A stretch of DNA of 64,000 nucleotides from Xanthomonas sp. DAR 34887 (GCF_041245805.1 NZ_CP162490.1:2643001-2707000), one strand, 5' to 3'; numbered from the stretch's first letter, positions 1 through 8,526 are shown. The notes: a model not told the origin generated them from the letters alone. A program made the numbers and translations.

Positions 1-1
1 C

Positions 2-43
2 GCGGCGACCCTGCTGCGACACTCGCCGTTCCGCCAGGACTAG
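2..43 (+). CDS. C-terminal end of an unidentified upstream gene (partial)
   Basis: An open frame running in from the window edge ends at TAG (41-43) and encodes the tail AATLLRHSPFRQD. It lies 31 nt before aat on the same strand, so it may be the preceding gene of the same transcription unit. Too little is visible to name a family. Confidence 0.4.
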   Translation, partial: AATLLRHSPFRQD

Positions 44-74
44 CCGCCTCCGCCCGATCGGCTACCCTGCGCCG

Positions 75-812
75 ATGCGCCGCCTCCCCGCCCTGCTTGC
101 CGCCGATCCGACCGCCCCGTTCCCGCCCGCGGCGAGCGCGCTGCGCGAACCGGACGGCCTGCTCGCGATCGGCGGCGACCTGACCGCCACGCGTCTGCTC
201 AATGCCTACGCGCACGGCATCTTTCCCTGGTACTCGGACGGCGATCCGATCATGTGGTGGAGCCCGGACCCGCGCACCGTGTTCCGCAGCGACGCGGTGC
301 GGCTGTCCTCGCGCTTCCGCCGTTCGCTGCGCCACTCGGCATGGCGGGTACGCGCCGACACCGCGTTCGCGCAGGTCATCGAGGCCTGCGCGCAGGCGCC
401 GCGCCGCGGCCAGGACGGGACCTGGATCACCGCCGAGATGAGCGCCGCCTACATCGCCCTGCATCGCGCCGGGCACGCGCACTCGGTGGAGGTGTTCGAC
501 GGCGCCGAGCTGGTCGGCGGCATCTACGGCGTGTCGCGCGGGCGCATGTTCTTCGGCGAAAGCATGTTCAGCGCGCGCAGCGGCGGCTCCAAGGTGGCGC
601 TGGCGGCTTTGGCCAGGCGCCTGCACGACTGGGGCTGGCCGCTGATCGATGCCCAGGTCGAGAACGACCACCTGCGGCGTCTCGGCGCGCAGCGCTGGCC
701 GCGCGGCGCGTTCCTCGAGGCGATCGCCACGCTGGTGGCCGCGCCCGCTCCACCTGGCCCGTGGACGCCACGTTTCGGCGAACTGGCCGCTGCGGAACTG
801 GCCCTGCCCTGA
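75..812 (+). CDS. aat: Leucyl/phenylalanyl-tRNA--protein transferase
   Basis: Cytoplasmic enzyme of the N-end rule. It transfers Leu or Phe from aminoacyl-tRNA to proteins with N-terminal Arg or Lys, marking them for ClpS/ClpAP. The 245-residue product has the family length and the signature FPWYSDGDPIMWWSPDPR near residues 50-67, followed by a GNAT-like core with GGIYGVSRGRMFFGESMF near residues 147-164. The ATG at 75 gives a start typical of the family (MRRLPALL). The clpA and clpS genes that consume its products lie just downstream on the other strand, so the whole N-degron pathway except the protease subunit is here. Confidence 0.96.
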   Translation: MRRLPALLAADPTAPFPPAASALREPDGLLAIGGDLTATRLLNAYAHGIFPWYSDGDPIMWWSPDPRTVFRSDAVRLSSRFRRSLRHSAWRVRADTAFAQVIEACAQAPRRGQDGTWITAEMSAAYIALHRAGHAHSVEVFDGAELVGGIYGVSRGRMFFGESMFSARSGGSKVALAALARRLHDWGWPLIDAQVENDHLRRLGAQRWPRGAFLEAIATLVAAPAPPGPWTPRFGELAAAELALP

Positions 813-830
813 GCGGCATTAACGCAAACT

Positions 831-859
831 TTGCATGCTGCGGCCGAGGCGAGTAAAAT
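831..859 (+). promoter_or_regulatory. Sigma-70-type promoter of infA
   Basis: TTGCAT (831-836) and TAAAAT (854-859) are separated by exactly 17 nt. Predicted transcription start is near 866, leaving a leader of about 40 nt before the infA ATG. It overlaps no gene and follows the aat stop codon directly. Confidence 0.75.
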
Positions 860-906
860 CCCCGCTCTTAAGGCCTTTGGCCGCACGCGAAATCGCACAG
901 GATTAC

Positions 907-1125
907 ATGTCGAAAGACGACTCCATCGAATTCGAAGGCACCGTCAGCGAGACGTTGCCCAATACCACCTTCCGGGTCAAGCTGGAAAACGGGCACGAGA
1001 TCATCGCCCACATCTCCGGCCGCATGCGCAAGAACTACATCCGCATCCTGACCGGCGACCGGGTGAAGGTCGAGATGACCCCGTACGACCTGACCAAGGG
1101 TCGTATCACCTACCGCATGAAGTGA
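907..1125 (+). CDS. infA: Translation initiation factor IF-1
   Basis: Essential 72-residue factor that binds the ribosomal A site on the 30S subunit during initiation. It is a single S1-type OB fold starting MSKDDSIEFEG with the conserved HISGRMRKNYIRILTGDRV segment. The ATG at 907 is chosen because it gives the exact family length. An in-frame ATG at 835 would add 24 residues that lie over the promoter and do not resemble the family. The gene is monocistronic, with its own promoter upstream and two hairpin terminators downstream. Confidence 0.97.
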   Translation: MSKDDSIEFEGTVSETLPNTTFRVKLENGHEIIAHISGRMRKNYIRILTGDRVKVEMTPYDLTKGRITYRMK

Positions 1126-1146
1126 CCGCGTCGCAGCGGTCGTAAG

Positions 1147-1168
1147 AAAGGCGGCCATTGGCCGCCTT
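1147..1168. terminator. Hairpin terminator after infA
   Basis: Nine-base arms AAGGCGGCC (1148-1156) and GGCCGCCTT (1160-1168) with a 3-nt loop, followed by a T/C-rich stretch. It lies between convergent infA and clpA and could serve either direction. Confidence 0.7.
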
Positions 1169-1190
1169 CTCGTTTCATCGGTGACATCGC

Positions 1191-1221
1191 AAGGCGACTG
1201 CAGGGTCTGCAGCCGCCTTTT
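1191..1221. terminator. Second hairpin terminator between infA and clpA
   Basis: AAGGCG-a-CTGCAG pairs with CTGCAG-c-CGCCTT around a GGT loop and is followed by TTTT on the plus strand. Two hairpins back to back separate convergent infA and clpA. Confidence 0.65.
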
Positions 1222-1247
1222 GTCGTGCCTGGCGTTCTAGCGCGCCA

Positions 1248-3530
1248 TCACTCCACGGTCGCCGGCAACAGGCGCTCCGGCTCGGCCTGCGTTTCCACCA
1301 CCAGCTCGCCGTCCTGCACATCGATGGTGACCCGGCCGCCACCGACCAGCTTGCCGAACAGCAGTTCGTCCGCCAGCGGGCGCTTGACCTTGTCCTGGAT
1401 CACCCGCGCCATCGGCCGCGCGCCCATCAGCGGGTCGAAGCCATGCTGGGCCAGCCAGTCGCGCGCGGTCGGCGTGGCCGACAGCGACACGTGCTTCTCC
1501 TGCAGCAGCATCTCCAGTTCGATGATGAACTTGTCGACCACGCGCAGGATGTGGCTGAACGCCAACGGCTGGAACTGCACCACCGCGTCCAGGCGGTTGC
1601 GGAATTCCGGGGTGAAGCTGCGGCGGATGGTCTCCATCGCGTCGGTGGAATGGTCCTGCTTGGTGAAGCCGATCGAGCGCCGCGAGGCCTGGGTGGCGCC
1701 GGCATTGGTGGTCATCACCAGGATCACGTTCTTGAAGTTGGCCTCGCGCCCGTTGGTATCGGTGAGCACGCCGCGGTCCATGACCTGCAACAGGATGTTG
1801 AAGATGTCCGGATGCGCCTTCTCCACCTCGTCCAGCAGCAGCACGCAGTGCGGGGTCTTGACGATCTTCTCGGTCAGCAGGCCGCCTTGGTCGAAACCGA
1901 CATAGCCGGGAGGCGCACCGATCAGGCGGCTGATCGAATGCGGCTCCATGTACTCGGACATGTCGAAGCGCACCAGCTCGATGCCCAGCTGCAGCGCCAG
2001 CTGCTTGGTCACCTCGGTCTTGCCGACGCCGGTGGGACCGGCGAACAGGAAGTTGCCGATCGGCTTCTCCGGATTGGCCAGGCCCGAACGCGCCAGCTTG
2101 ATCGACGAGGCCAGCGTCTCGATCGCCGGATCCTGGCCGAAGATCACCATCTTCAGGTTGCGCTCCAGGTGCTGCAGCACGTCCTTGTCGGTGGCGCTGA
2201 CCTGCTTGGCCGGGATCCGCGCCATTTTGGCGACGATGGTCTCGATCTCCTCGATGTCGATCAGCTCCTTGCGCACGCCTTCCGGCAGCAGCCGCTGACG
2301 CGCACCTGCCTCGTCCATCACGTCGATCGCCTTGTCCGGCAGCAGGCGGTCGCCGATGTGCTTGACCGACAGATCCACCGCCGCCTGCAGCGCGTCGTCG
2401 GCGTAGGTCACGCCGTGGTGCGCCTCGTACTTGGGCTTCAGGCCCTGCAGGATCTCGAAGGTCTCGCCGACGGTCGGCTCAACGATGTCGATCTTCTGGA
2501 AGCGCCGCGCCAGCGCGCGGTCCTTCTCGAAGATGCCGCGGTATTCCTGGAACGTGGTCGAGCCGATGCAGCGCAGGTCGCCCGACGCCAGCGCCGGCTT
2601 GATCAGGTTGGAGGCGTCCATGGTGCCGCCCGACGCCGAACCGGCGCCGATGATGGTGTGGATCTCGTCGATGAACAGCACCGCATTGGGCACCTTCTTC
2701 AGCGAGGTCAGCACGCCCTTCAGGCGCTTTTCGAAGTCGCCGCGGTACTTGGTGCCGGCGACCAGCGCGCCCAGGTCCAGCGAATAGATGACCGCGTCGG
2801 CCAGCACCTCGGGCACGCTGCCCTCGACGATGCGCTTGGCCAGGCCTTCGGCGATCGCGGTCTTGCCGACGCCGGCCTCGCCCACGTACAGCGGGTTGTT
2901 TTTGCGCCGACGGCACAGCACCTGGATGGTGCGTTCAATTTCGTCGGCGCGGCCGACCAGGGGATCGATACGGCCGTTGCGCGCCTGTTCGTTCAGGTTG
3001 GTGGCGTACTCGGCCAGTGCGTCGCCCTTGGGTTCGCCCTCGCCCGCCTCGCCCTTGGCCTCGCCGTCGGACGGCGCCGGGTTCTCACCGTCCTCGCCGA
3101 GCTTGGCGATGCCGTGCGACAGGTAGTTGACGATGTCGAGGCGGGTGATGTCCTGCTGATTCAGGAAATACACCGCATGCGAGTCCTTTTCGCCGAAGAT
3201 CGCGACCAGCACGTTGGCGCCGGTGACTTCCTTCTTGCCCGAGGACTGCACGTGGTAGACCGCACGCTGCAGCACCCGCTGGAAGCCCAGCGTGGGTTGC
3301 GTGTCGCGGCCGTCGTCTTCGGCCAGGCGCGAGACCGAGGCTTCGATGGCCTGCTCCAGTTCGCCGCGCAGGCGCTCCGTGTCGGCGCCGCAGGCTTTCA
3401 GCACCGCCTGCGCCGAAGGGTTGTCGAGCAATGCCAACAACAGGTGTTCGACCGTCATAAACTCATGGCGGGCTTCCCGGGCGCGCTTGTAGCACTGGCC
3501 GATGGTTTGCTCGAGATCTTTGCTGAACAT
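1248..3530 (-). CDS. clpA: ATP-dependent Clp protease ATP-binding subunit ClpA
   Basis: Hsp100/AAA+ unfoldase that feeds substrates to the ClpP peptidase. The 760-residue length is typical. An N-domain (about 1-145, starting MFSKDLEQ) is followed by an acidic linker and two AAA+ modules. The first has Walker A GEAGVGKT near residue 217 and Walker B VLFIDEIH. The second has GPTGVGKT near residue 500 and LLLDEVEKAH. The IGF-type tripeptide SIGFT typical of ClpP-docking unfoldases lies in the second module. The adaptor clpS lies 122 nt upstream on the same strand, and clpP is not in this window. Confidence 0.97.
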   Translation of the reverse strand: MFSKDLEQTIGQCYKRAREARHEFMTVEHLLLALLDNPSAQAVLKACGADTERLRGELEQAIEASVSRLAEDDGRDTQPTLGFQRVLQRAVYHVQSSGKKEVTGANVLVAIFGEKDSHAVYFLNQQDITRLDIVNYLSHGIAKLGEDGENPAPSDGEAKGEAGEGEPKGDALAEYATNLNEQARNGRIDPLVGRADEIERTIQVLCRRRKNNPLYVGEAGVGKTAIAEGLAKRIVEGSVPEVLADAVIYSLDLGALVAGTKYRGDFEKRLKGVLTSLKKVPNAVLFIDEIHTIIGAGSASGGTMDASNLIKPALASGDLRCIGSTTFQEYRGIFEKDRALARRFQKIDIVEPTVGETFEILQGLKPKYEAHHGVTYADDALQAAVDLSVKHIGDRLLPDKAIDVMDEAGARQRLLPEGVRKELIDIEEIETIVAKMARIPAKQVSATDKDVLQHLERNLKMVIFGQDPAIETLASSIKLARSGLANPEKPIGNFLFAGPTGVGKTEVTKQLALQLGIELVRFDMSEYMEPHSISRLIGAPPGYVGFDQGGLLTEKIVKTPHCVLLLDEVEKAHPDIFNILLQVMDRGVLTDTNGREANFKNVILVMTTNAGATQASRRSIGFTKQDHSTDAMETIRRSFTPEFRNRLDAVVQFQPLAFSHILRVVDKFIIELEMLLQEKHVSLSATPTARDWLAQHGFDPLMGARPMARVIQDKVKRPLADELLFGKLVGGGRVTIDVQDGELVVETQAEPERLLPATVE

Positions 3531-3652
3531 GGTTCACTCCGACGTCTGTTGCCAACAATATGCGGCTGGAGTTGCGAATTTCCACAACCCTATCGGATCA
3601 GTGTGTTCAGACCGCGTTAGTCCGGCAAACCGGTGACCGACGCTTACCAATA

Positions 3653-3973
3653 TCAGGCTTTTTCCATCGTGCACAACAGGGGATGCTGGTTCATCCGCGA
3701 AAACTCGTTCACCTGAGCTACCTTGGATTCAGCCACTTCGCGGGTGTACACCCCGCAGACGCCGCGGCCGCGGGTATGCACGTGCAGCATCACCTGCGTG
3801 GCCTTCTCCAGGTCCAGCGAGAAAAACTGCTGCAACACGGTCACCACGAAGTCCATCGGGGTGTAGTCGTCGTTCAGCAACAGCACTTGGTACATCGGCG
3901 GGCGGGCGACTTCGGGCTTGCCGGTCTCCACCATTACGCCGTGGTCGTGGTCTGAAGAATTCTTGCGAGGCAT
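3653..3973 (-). CDS. clpS: ATP-dependent Clp protease adaptor ClpS
   Basis: 106-residue N-recognin that binds destabilising N-terminal residues and delivers them to ClpA. The substrate pocket motif LLNDDYTPMDFVV and the following HVHTRGRGVCG segment are present, as in characterised ClpS proteins. The start at 3973 gives MPRKNSSDHDHG. A longer in-frame start (4066) would add 31 unconserved residues and run through the -10 box. No Shine-Dalgarno sequence precedes the ATG, and a TATAAT lies only 6 nt upstream, suggesting leaderless translation. Confidence 0.95.
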   Translation of the reverse strand: MPRKNSSDHDHGVMVETGKPEVARPPMYQVLLLNDDYTPMDFVVTVLQQFFSLDLEKATQVMLHVHTRGRGVCGVYTREVAESKVAQVNEFSRMNQHPLLCTMEKA

Positions 3974-3979
3974 GTGCCG

Positions 3980-3985
3980 ATTATA
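3980..3985 (-). promoter_or_regulatory. -10 box (TATAAT) directly upstream of clpS
   Basis: On the minus strand a perfect TATAAT ends 6 nt before the clpS ATG, placing the expected transcription start at or within 1-2 nt of the A of the start codon. A -35 element is not obvious. Confidence 0.5.
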
Positions 3986-4060
3986 TACGGCCGCTGTCGG
4001 ACCGGATTGGACGATCGCCGATCCTGCCCGCACAATTCGGCTTCTTTGATGGCGCAACGC

Positions 4061-4549
4061 ATGCATTCGACGAATTTCCGCACGGCCGCCCTGCTCGCCG
4101 CGCTCCTGGCCGCCTCGCTGCCGGCGGCCGCCGCGCCGGACCAGGCGCTAGGCAAGCGCCTGAAGGCGATGGGCTACGACGTCCAGGCCGATGCCGACGG
4201 CGACTACCAGCTGTTGTTCGGACTGCGCGAGCAGGGCCGCGAGCGCCAGCAGCTGATCTACGTGCGCTCGCCGGTGGAGACCTTCGGCAGCTACCGGATC
4301 CGCGAGATCTGGTCGCCGGCCTACCAGGCCAAGGGCGACACCTTGCCCGCCGCGGTCGCCAACCGCCTGCTGGAAGACGCGCAGGCCGACATCCTCGGCG
4401 GCTGGGTGCGCCAGGGCGGCACCGCGGTGTTCGTGGTCAAGGTGGCCGCCGATGCCGACGACACCGCCTTGCGCGAGGCACTGGAAGCGGCGGCGCGCGG
4501 CGCCGATGCGATGGATGCCGAGCTCAACGCCGGCAAGGACGCGTTCTGA
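4061..4549 (+). CDS. Putative periplasmic protein of unknown function
   Basis: A 162-residue product from the ATG at 4061 (an alternative ATG at 4049 adds MAQR). The N-terminus is a clear Sec signal peptide: a short basic start, the hydrophobic run AALLAALLAASLPA, then an AAAAP cleavage region. The mature part has no recognised catalytic motif. It contains YRIREIWSPAYQAKGDTLP and a C-terminal alpha/beta region that could be a small binding or stress domain. Its stop codon overlaps the start of the Nudix gene by one base, so the two are probably co-transcribed. Function is unknown. Confidence 0.7.
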   Translation: MHSTNFRTAALLAALLAASLPAAAAPDQALGKRLKAMGYDVQADADGDYQLLFGLREQGRERQQLIYVRSPVETFGSYRIREIWSPAYQAKGDTLPAAVANRLLEDAQADILGGWVRQGGTAVFVVKVAADADDTALREALEAAARGADAMDAELNAGKDAF

Positions 4550-5007
4550 TGGCGCTGCCCCCCGGTCCCTGGCAGCCCGACGTGACCGTGGCCACGGTGG
4601 TGGTCCGCGACGGTCGCCTGCTGCAGGTGGAAGAGTCCATCGCCGGCGCACTGGTGCTGAACCAGCCGGCCGGGCACCTGGAGCCGGACGAGAGCCTGCT
4701 GCAGGCGGCGCTGCGCGAGACATTGGAGGAAACCGGCTGGCAGGTGCGGCTGACCGCGTTCATCGGCGCCTACCAATGGAAGGCCGACAACGGCCGCCAC
4801 TACCTGCGCTTCGCCTTCGCCGCCGAGCCGCTCGCGCACGACCCGCAGCGGCCGCTGGACGAAGGCATCGTGCGCGCCCTGTGGATGACCCCGGCCGAGC
4901 TGGAAGCCGCCGCGCCGCGCTGGCGCAGCCCGCTGGTGTGGCAGGTGGTCGCCGATTTCCTCGCCGGCAAGCGCTATCCGCTGGACCTGGTGCGGCAGCT
5001 GGCATGA
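4549..5007 (+). CDS. Nudix hydrolase (NudJ-like)
   Basis: 152-residue cytoplasmic pyrophosphohydrolase. The full Nudix box Gx5Ex7REUxEExGU is visible from G42 (GHLEPDE...RETLEETGW). It sits directly upstream of mnmA with an ATGA overlap, the usual proteobacterial arrangement for NudJ-type enzymes acting on thiamine or nucleoside pyrophosphates. The exact substrate cannot be read from sequence. The start overlaps the preceding gene by 1 nt. Confidence 0.9.
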   Translation: MALPPGPWQPDVTVATVVVRDGRLLQVEESIAGALVLNQPAGHLEPDESLLQAALRETLEETGWQVRLTAFIGAYQWKADNGRHYLRFAFAAEPLAHDPQRPLDEGIVRALWMTPAELEAAAPRWRSPLVWQVVADFLAGKRYPLDLVRQLA

Positions 5008-6143
5008 ACGGCGCGCGGATCATGGTCGGCGTGTCCGGCGGGGTCGATTCGTCGGTGGCCGCCTGGCAACTGGTGCAGCAAGGCGCCGGCGTGGCTGGCC
5101 TGTTCATGCAGAACTGGGCCGACGACGGCAGCGGCGACTGCCGCGCCGAGGACGACCGCCGCGACGCGGTGGCGGTGTGCGGCCTGCTCGGCATGCCGTT
5201 CCACTTCCGCGATTTCTCCCAGGAATACTGGCAAGGCGTGTTCGCCCACTTCCTGGCCGAATACGCCGCCGGGCGCACGCCGAACCCGGACGTGCTGTGC
5301 AACCGCGAGGTCAAGTTCAAGCATTTCCTGGACGCGGCGCGCGAACTCGGCGCCGAGCGCATCGCCACCGGCCACTACGCCCGGGTGGCCTTCGCCGACG
5401 GCCGCTGGCGGCTGTTGCGAGGGGTGGACCGCAACAAGGACCAGAGCTACTTCCTGCACCAACTCGGCCAGACGCAGTTGGCCGCGACCCTGTTCCCGGT
5501 CGGCGAGCTGCCCAAGGAGCAGGTGCGGCGCATCGCCCGCGAGGCCGGCCTGCCGACCCACGCGAAGAAGGACTCCACTGGCATCTGCTTCATCGGCGAG
5601 CGCGACTTCCGCGAGTTCCTCGGCCGCTACCTGCCGGCCCGGCGCGGCGAAATCCGCGACCCGCAGGAACAGGTCGTGGCCGAGCACCCCGGGGTGTTCT
5701 ATTTCACCCTGGGCCAGCGCGAGGGTCTGAACATCGGCGGCGTGCGCGGCCGCGCGGCGGCGCCCTGGTACGTGGTCGGCAAGGACGTGGCGCGCAACGT
5801 GCTGTACGTGGACCAGGATCGCGACAGTCCGCATCTGATGTCCACGCAGTTGCAGTCCGAAGCCGCGCACTGGATCGCCGGGTCGGCGCCGGCGCGGCGC
5901 TTCGACTGCACCGCGCAGACCCGTTACCGCCAGGCCGACGAGCCGTGCACGGTCGAGGTGGCCGACGACGGCACCCTGGCAGTGCGCTTCGCCCGCCCGC
6001 AGCGCGCCGTGACCCCCGGCCAGTCGCTGGTGCTGTACCAGGGCGACGAATGCCTGGGCGGCGCCGTGATCGCCACCACCGATGCCCCGCTGCAGCGCCG
6101 CCTGGCGCAGCGCACCGATCTACATGAGGAAACCACCCGATGA
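5004..6143 (+). CDS. mnmA: tRNA-specific 2-thiouridylase MnmA
   Basis: Catalyses ATP-dependent 2-thiolation of the wobble uridine (U34) of tRNA-Lys, -Glu and -Gln. The 379-residue protein has the PP-loop SGGVDSS (11-17), the catalytic Cys99 in DVLCNREVKF and the persulfide Cys195 in STGICFIGERDF, followed by the C-terminal tRNA-binding barrels. The ATG at 5004 overlaps the Nudix stop (ATGA), and the stop overlaps hflD in the same way, so Nudix-mnmA-hflD form a translationally coupled set. Confidence 0.97.
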   Translation: MNGARIMVGVSGGVDSSVAAWQLVQQGAGVAGLFMQNWADDGSGDCRAEDDRRDAVAVCGLLGMPFHFRDFSQEYWQGVFAHFLAEYAAGRTPNPDVLCNREVKFKHFLDAARELGAERIATGHYARVAFADGRWRLLRGVDRNKDQSYFLHQLGQTQLAATLFPVGELPKEQVRRIAREAGLPTHAKKDSTGICFIGERDFREFLGRYLPARRGEIRDPQEQVVAEHPGVFYFTLGQREGLNIGGVRGRAAAPWYVVGKDVARNVLYVDQDRDSPHLMSTQLQSEAAHWIAGSAPARRFDCTAQTRYRQADEPCTVEVADDGTLAVRFARPQRAVTPGQSLVLYQGDECLGGAVIATTDAPLQRRLAQRTDLHEETTR

Positions 6144-6754
6144 CCGATTCCATGGACGCGCGCGTGCTGGCGCTGGCCGGCGTCGCCCAGGCCCTGCAGC
6201 AGGTCCGGCGCATCGCCGAGACCGGGCAGTCCGAGGCGTCGCTGGTGCGGACCCTGCTGGACAGCGTGTTCCGCACCGACGCCGACACGCCGGAGGCGGT
6301 GTATGGCCGGGTCGGCGACGTCGCGCCCGGGTTGCGCCTGCTGCACAACTATTTCCGCAACCAGGGCCAGGACGAGGCGCTGCCGCGGCTGGCGCTGGCG
6401 GTGCTGCAACTGGAGCGGCGCTTCATCCGCGACACCGAGACCGGCGCCAAGGTCAGCGCCGGCATCGCCAGGATCGCGCCGAAGCTGGCCGAGCACGGCG
6501 ACAGCGCGCATCCGGAGGTGATCGGCGCGCTCGGCCAGCTGTATGCCGACACCATCAGCCACCTGCGTCCGCGGGTGATGGTACAGGGCAACCCGCATTA
6601 CCTGGGTCAGGCCGGGGTGGTGGCGGAGATCCGCGCGCTGCTGCTGGCCGCGGTGCGCTCGGCGGTGCTGTGGCGGCAGATGGGCGGCAGCCTGTGGGAT
6701 TTCCTGCTGGCCAAGCGACGCATGATCGACGCGGTGGACCGCGCGTTGGGCTGA
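6140..6754 (+). CDS. hflD: High frequency lysogenization protein HflD homologue
   Basis: 204-residue, mostly alpha-helical membrane-associated protein. In E. coli HflD binds the lambda CII activator and affects lysogenisation; its housekeeping role is unclear. Family identity rests on length, the LLHNYFRNQGQDEALPRL and GNPHYLGQAGVVAEIRALLLAAVRSAVLWRQMGG-type segments, and the mnmA-hflD linkage seen across gammaproteobacteria. The start ATG overlaps the mnmA stop by 4 nt. Confidence 0.93.
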   Translation: MTDSMDARVLALAGVAQALQQVRRIAETGQSEASLVRTLLDSVFRTDADTPEAVYGRVGDVAPGLRLLHNYFRNQGQDEALPRLALAVLQLERRFIRDTETGAKVSAGIARIAPKLAEHGDSAHPEVIGALGQLYADTISHLRPRVMVQGNPHYLGQAGVVAEIRALLLAAVRSAVLWRQMGGSLWDFLLAKRRMIDAVDRALG

Positions 6755-6834
6755 ACGCGGCGCCGGTGGCGCCGGCCAGGGTTCGATGCAGCGCACGTTT
6801 CGCCGCGCGGACGCGATCGGCGCCACACGGCCGC

Positions 6835-6861
6835 TAAAGACCGAGGGGGTACGGCCGATAC
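6835..6861 (+). promoter_or_regulatory. Sigma-28 (FliA) promoter of the chemoreceptor gene
   Basis: TAAA (6835-6838), 15 nt, then GCCGATAC (6854-6861) fits the flagellar sigma-28 consensus closely. The expected start of transcription is near 6868, which favours the ATG at 6890 over the GTG at 6869 as the start codon of the gene downstream. Confidence 0.8.
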
Positions 6862-6889
6862 AGCAATCGTGAATCTGCCGAGAACGTCC

Positions 6890-8080
6890 ATGTACTCACG
6901 CCTCCTGATCCGTCTGGCCGCCCCGCTCGCCCTGACGTTGCTGTTCCCCATCGCCGCCGGTTTCGACTGGCCGGCCCCGGTCCGTTGGGCCATCCTCACC
7001 ACGATGACGTTGAGTTGGCTGGGCTTCGCCGCCTGGACAGCCTATAGCCAGAGCCGGCGTTCGCCGGAGCAGTCCAAGATCATGCGCGAGCAGGATCAGC
7101 TGCTGACCGAATTGCGCAGCTTCGTCGGCAACGAGATCGAAGGCTCGCGCAGCGAGATCGAACGGGCCCGCGAACTGATCCGCCAGGCGGTCAGCGGCCT
7201 GGGCGGCAGCTTCGAGGCGATGAACCGCAAGTCGCGGCAGCAGAGCGTGGCGCTGGCCCGGATCGTGGATCGCGCCGGCGAAGACGGCGGCGCCGGGGTC
7301 GACGTGGCCCGCTTCGCCCAGCATGCCAGCCAGCGCATGGAGCAATTGGTCGAGGCGCTGGAACAGGTCAGCGGCCAGAGCAGCGCCACGGTGCATTACA
7401 TCGACGACATGTCGCAGCACCTGGACGGCATCTTCGCCCTGCTGGAAGACGTCAAGTCGATCGCCGACCAGACCAATCTGCTGGCGCTGAACGCGGCGAT
7501 CGAAGCGGCGCGTGCCGGCGAGGCGGGCCGCGGCTTCGCGGTGGTCGCCGACGAGGTGCGCAACCTGTCCGAACGCTCGACCACCTTCAACGAGCAGATC
7601 CGCAAGCTGGCGCACAGCTCCAAGGACGCCATCGCCAAGGTCCGCGAGACGGTGTCGCACATGGCCTCGCGCGACATGGACCGCTCCCGCGAGGCGCGCG
7701 CCGAGGCCGCGTCGATGCTGGACAACGTGGCGGCGATCAACAATTCGCTGGGCGAAGGCATGCGCGAGATCTCCGAGTGCGGCCGCTCCATCGACAGCAG
7801 CGTCGCCGAAGCGGTGCGCGCCCTGCAGTTCGAGGACATCGCGACCCAGGCCCTGGGCGGGGTGCATACCCACCTGGACCGCCTGACCGCGATCAACCGC
7901 GAGGCCGTGGCCCTGCAGGAACTGCTGCATCGCAACGGCGGCGTGTTCGACAGCGAGTTGGTCGACGCGCTGCAACGGGTCGGCACCCGCCTGCGCGAGA
8001 TGCGCGTGGAATGGGAGCGTCCGCCGCACAAGCCGGTGGCGCAGCAGAGCATGGGCGCCGGCACCGTCGAGTTGTTCTGA
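6890..8080 (+). CDS. Methyl-accepting chemotaxis protein with a minimal sensory part
   Basis: 396-residue chemoreceptor. Two hydrophobic segments near the N-terminus (about residues 5-23 and 30-50) are separated by only a few residues, so there is no real periplasmic ligand domain and no HAMP domain. The cytoplasmic signalling tip is canonical: KSIADQTNLLALNAAIEAA, then RAGEAGRGFAVVADEVRNL. The signal is therefore sensed in the membrane, in the cytoplasm or through a partner. It is transcribed alone from a sigma-28 promoter and so belongs to the late flagellar/chemotaxis regulon. Confidence 0.92.
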   Translation: MYSRLLIRLAAPLALTLLFPIAAGFDWPAPVRWAILTTMTLSWLGFAAWTAYSQSRRSPEQSKIMREQDQLLTELRSFVGNEIEGSRSEIERARELIRQAVSGLGGSFEAMNRKSRQQSVALARIVDRAGEDGGAGVDVARFAQHASQRMEQLVEALEQVSGQSSATVHYIDDMSQHLDGIFALLEDVKSIADQTNLLALNAAIEAARAGEAGRGFAVVADEVRNLSERSTTFNEQIRKLAHSSKDAIAKVRETVSHMASRDMDRSREARAEAASMLDNVAAINNSLGEGMREISECGRSIDSSVAEAVRALQFEDIATQALGGVHTHLDRLTAINREAVALQELLHRNGGVFDSELVDALQRVGTRLREMRVEWERPPHKPVAQQSMGAGTVELF

Positions 8081-8120
8081 CCGATACCGCGTGCAGCCTG
8101 CCGCACCATGAAGCGACCAG

Positions 8121-8143
8121 TCCCCGGCCCTGTCCGGGGCTTG
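8121..8143 (+). terminator. Hairpin after the chemoreceptor gene
   Basis: CCCCGG (8122-8127) and CCGGGG (8134-8139) form a short GC-rich stem with a 6-nt loop 40 nt after the stop codon. There is no T tract, so terminator function is tentative. Confidence 0.4.
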
Positions 8144-8175
8144 TCGTGTCTGCCCTCCTCCGACCGTGCGAGCCG

Positions 8176-8526
8176 ATGCCTTTTCAGTCCCAGTCCCGAG
8201 TCGCGGCCATGTCCTGCGACGACCTGAGCGCCGAGCACAGCGCCCTGCCCGCGAACCCGCGCCCGGCACCGGTCGCGGCCGCCAATGCCACGCCCGTGAC
8301 GGCGCGGCGGCAGCCGGGCAGCGCACTGCGGCAGCTGGAAATGCTGGCGCAGGAAGAACTGCGGCAGATGCTGGGCGGGCGTGGCCCGGTGGCGCAGAGC
8401 GAACGCATCGCCGATCCGATCTGGGCCGGTCTGGCCTGGGACATGGGGCTTAGCGGGGCCGCCATCGCCGCGGCCGGCACGCCGCAGGCGCTGCCTGGGT
8501 ACGCGGTGCTCGTCGACAACGACTGA
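8176..8526 (+). CDS. Hypothetical protein, 116 residues
   Basis: Open frame from ATG 8176 to TGA, encoding a soluble, Ala-rich protein. The first half is low-complexity (ANPRPAPVAAANATPV). The second half contains a likely helix (GSALRQLEMLAQEELRQMLGG) and an IADPIWAGLAWDMGLSG segment. No family is recognised. Codon use matches the neighbours, but start and reality are uncertain because GC-rich sequence opens many false frames. Confidence 0.45.
   Translation: MPFQSQSRVAAMSCDDLSAEHSALPANPRPAPVAAANATPVTARRQPGSALRQLEMLAQEELRQMLGGRGPVAQSERIADPIWAGLAWDMGLSGAAIAAAGTPQALPGYAVLVDND

Noticed and set aside
1443..3620. 725-residue open frame on the plus strand opposite clpA
   Set aside because: Shadow frame caused by high third-position GC in clpA. 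The product is His/Gln/Arg-rich with no motif.
6869..6889. GTG start for the chemoreceptor
   Set aside because: It would coincide with the predicted sigma-28 transcription start; the ATG at 6890 gives a normal leader.
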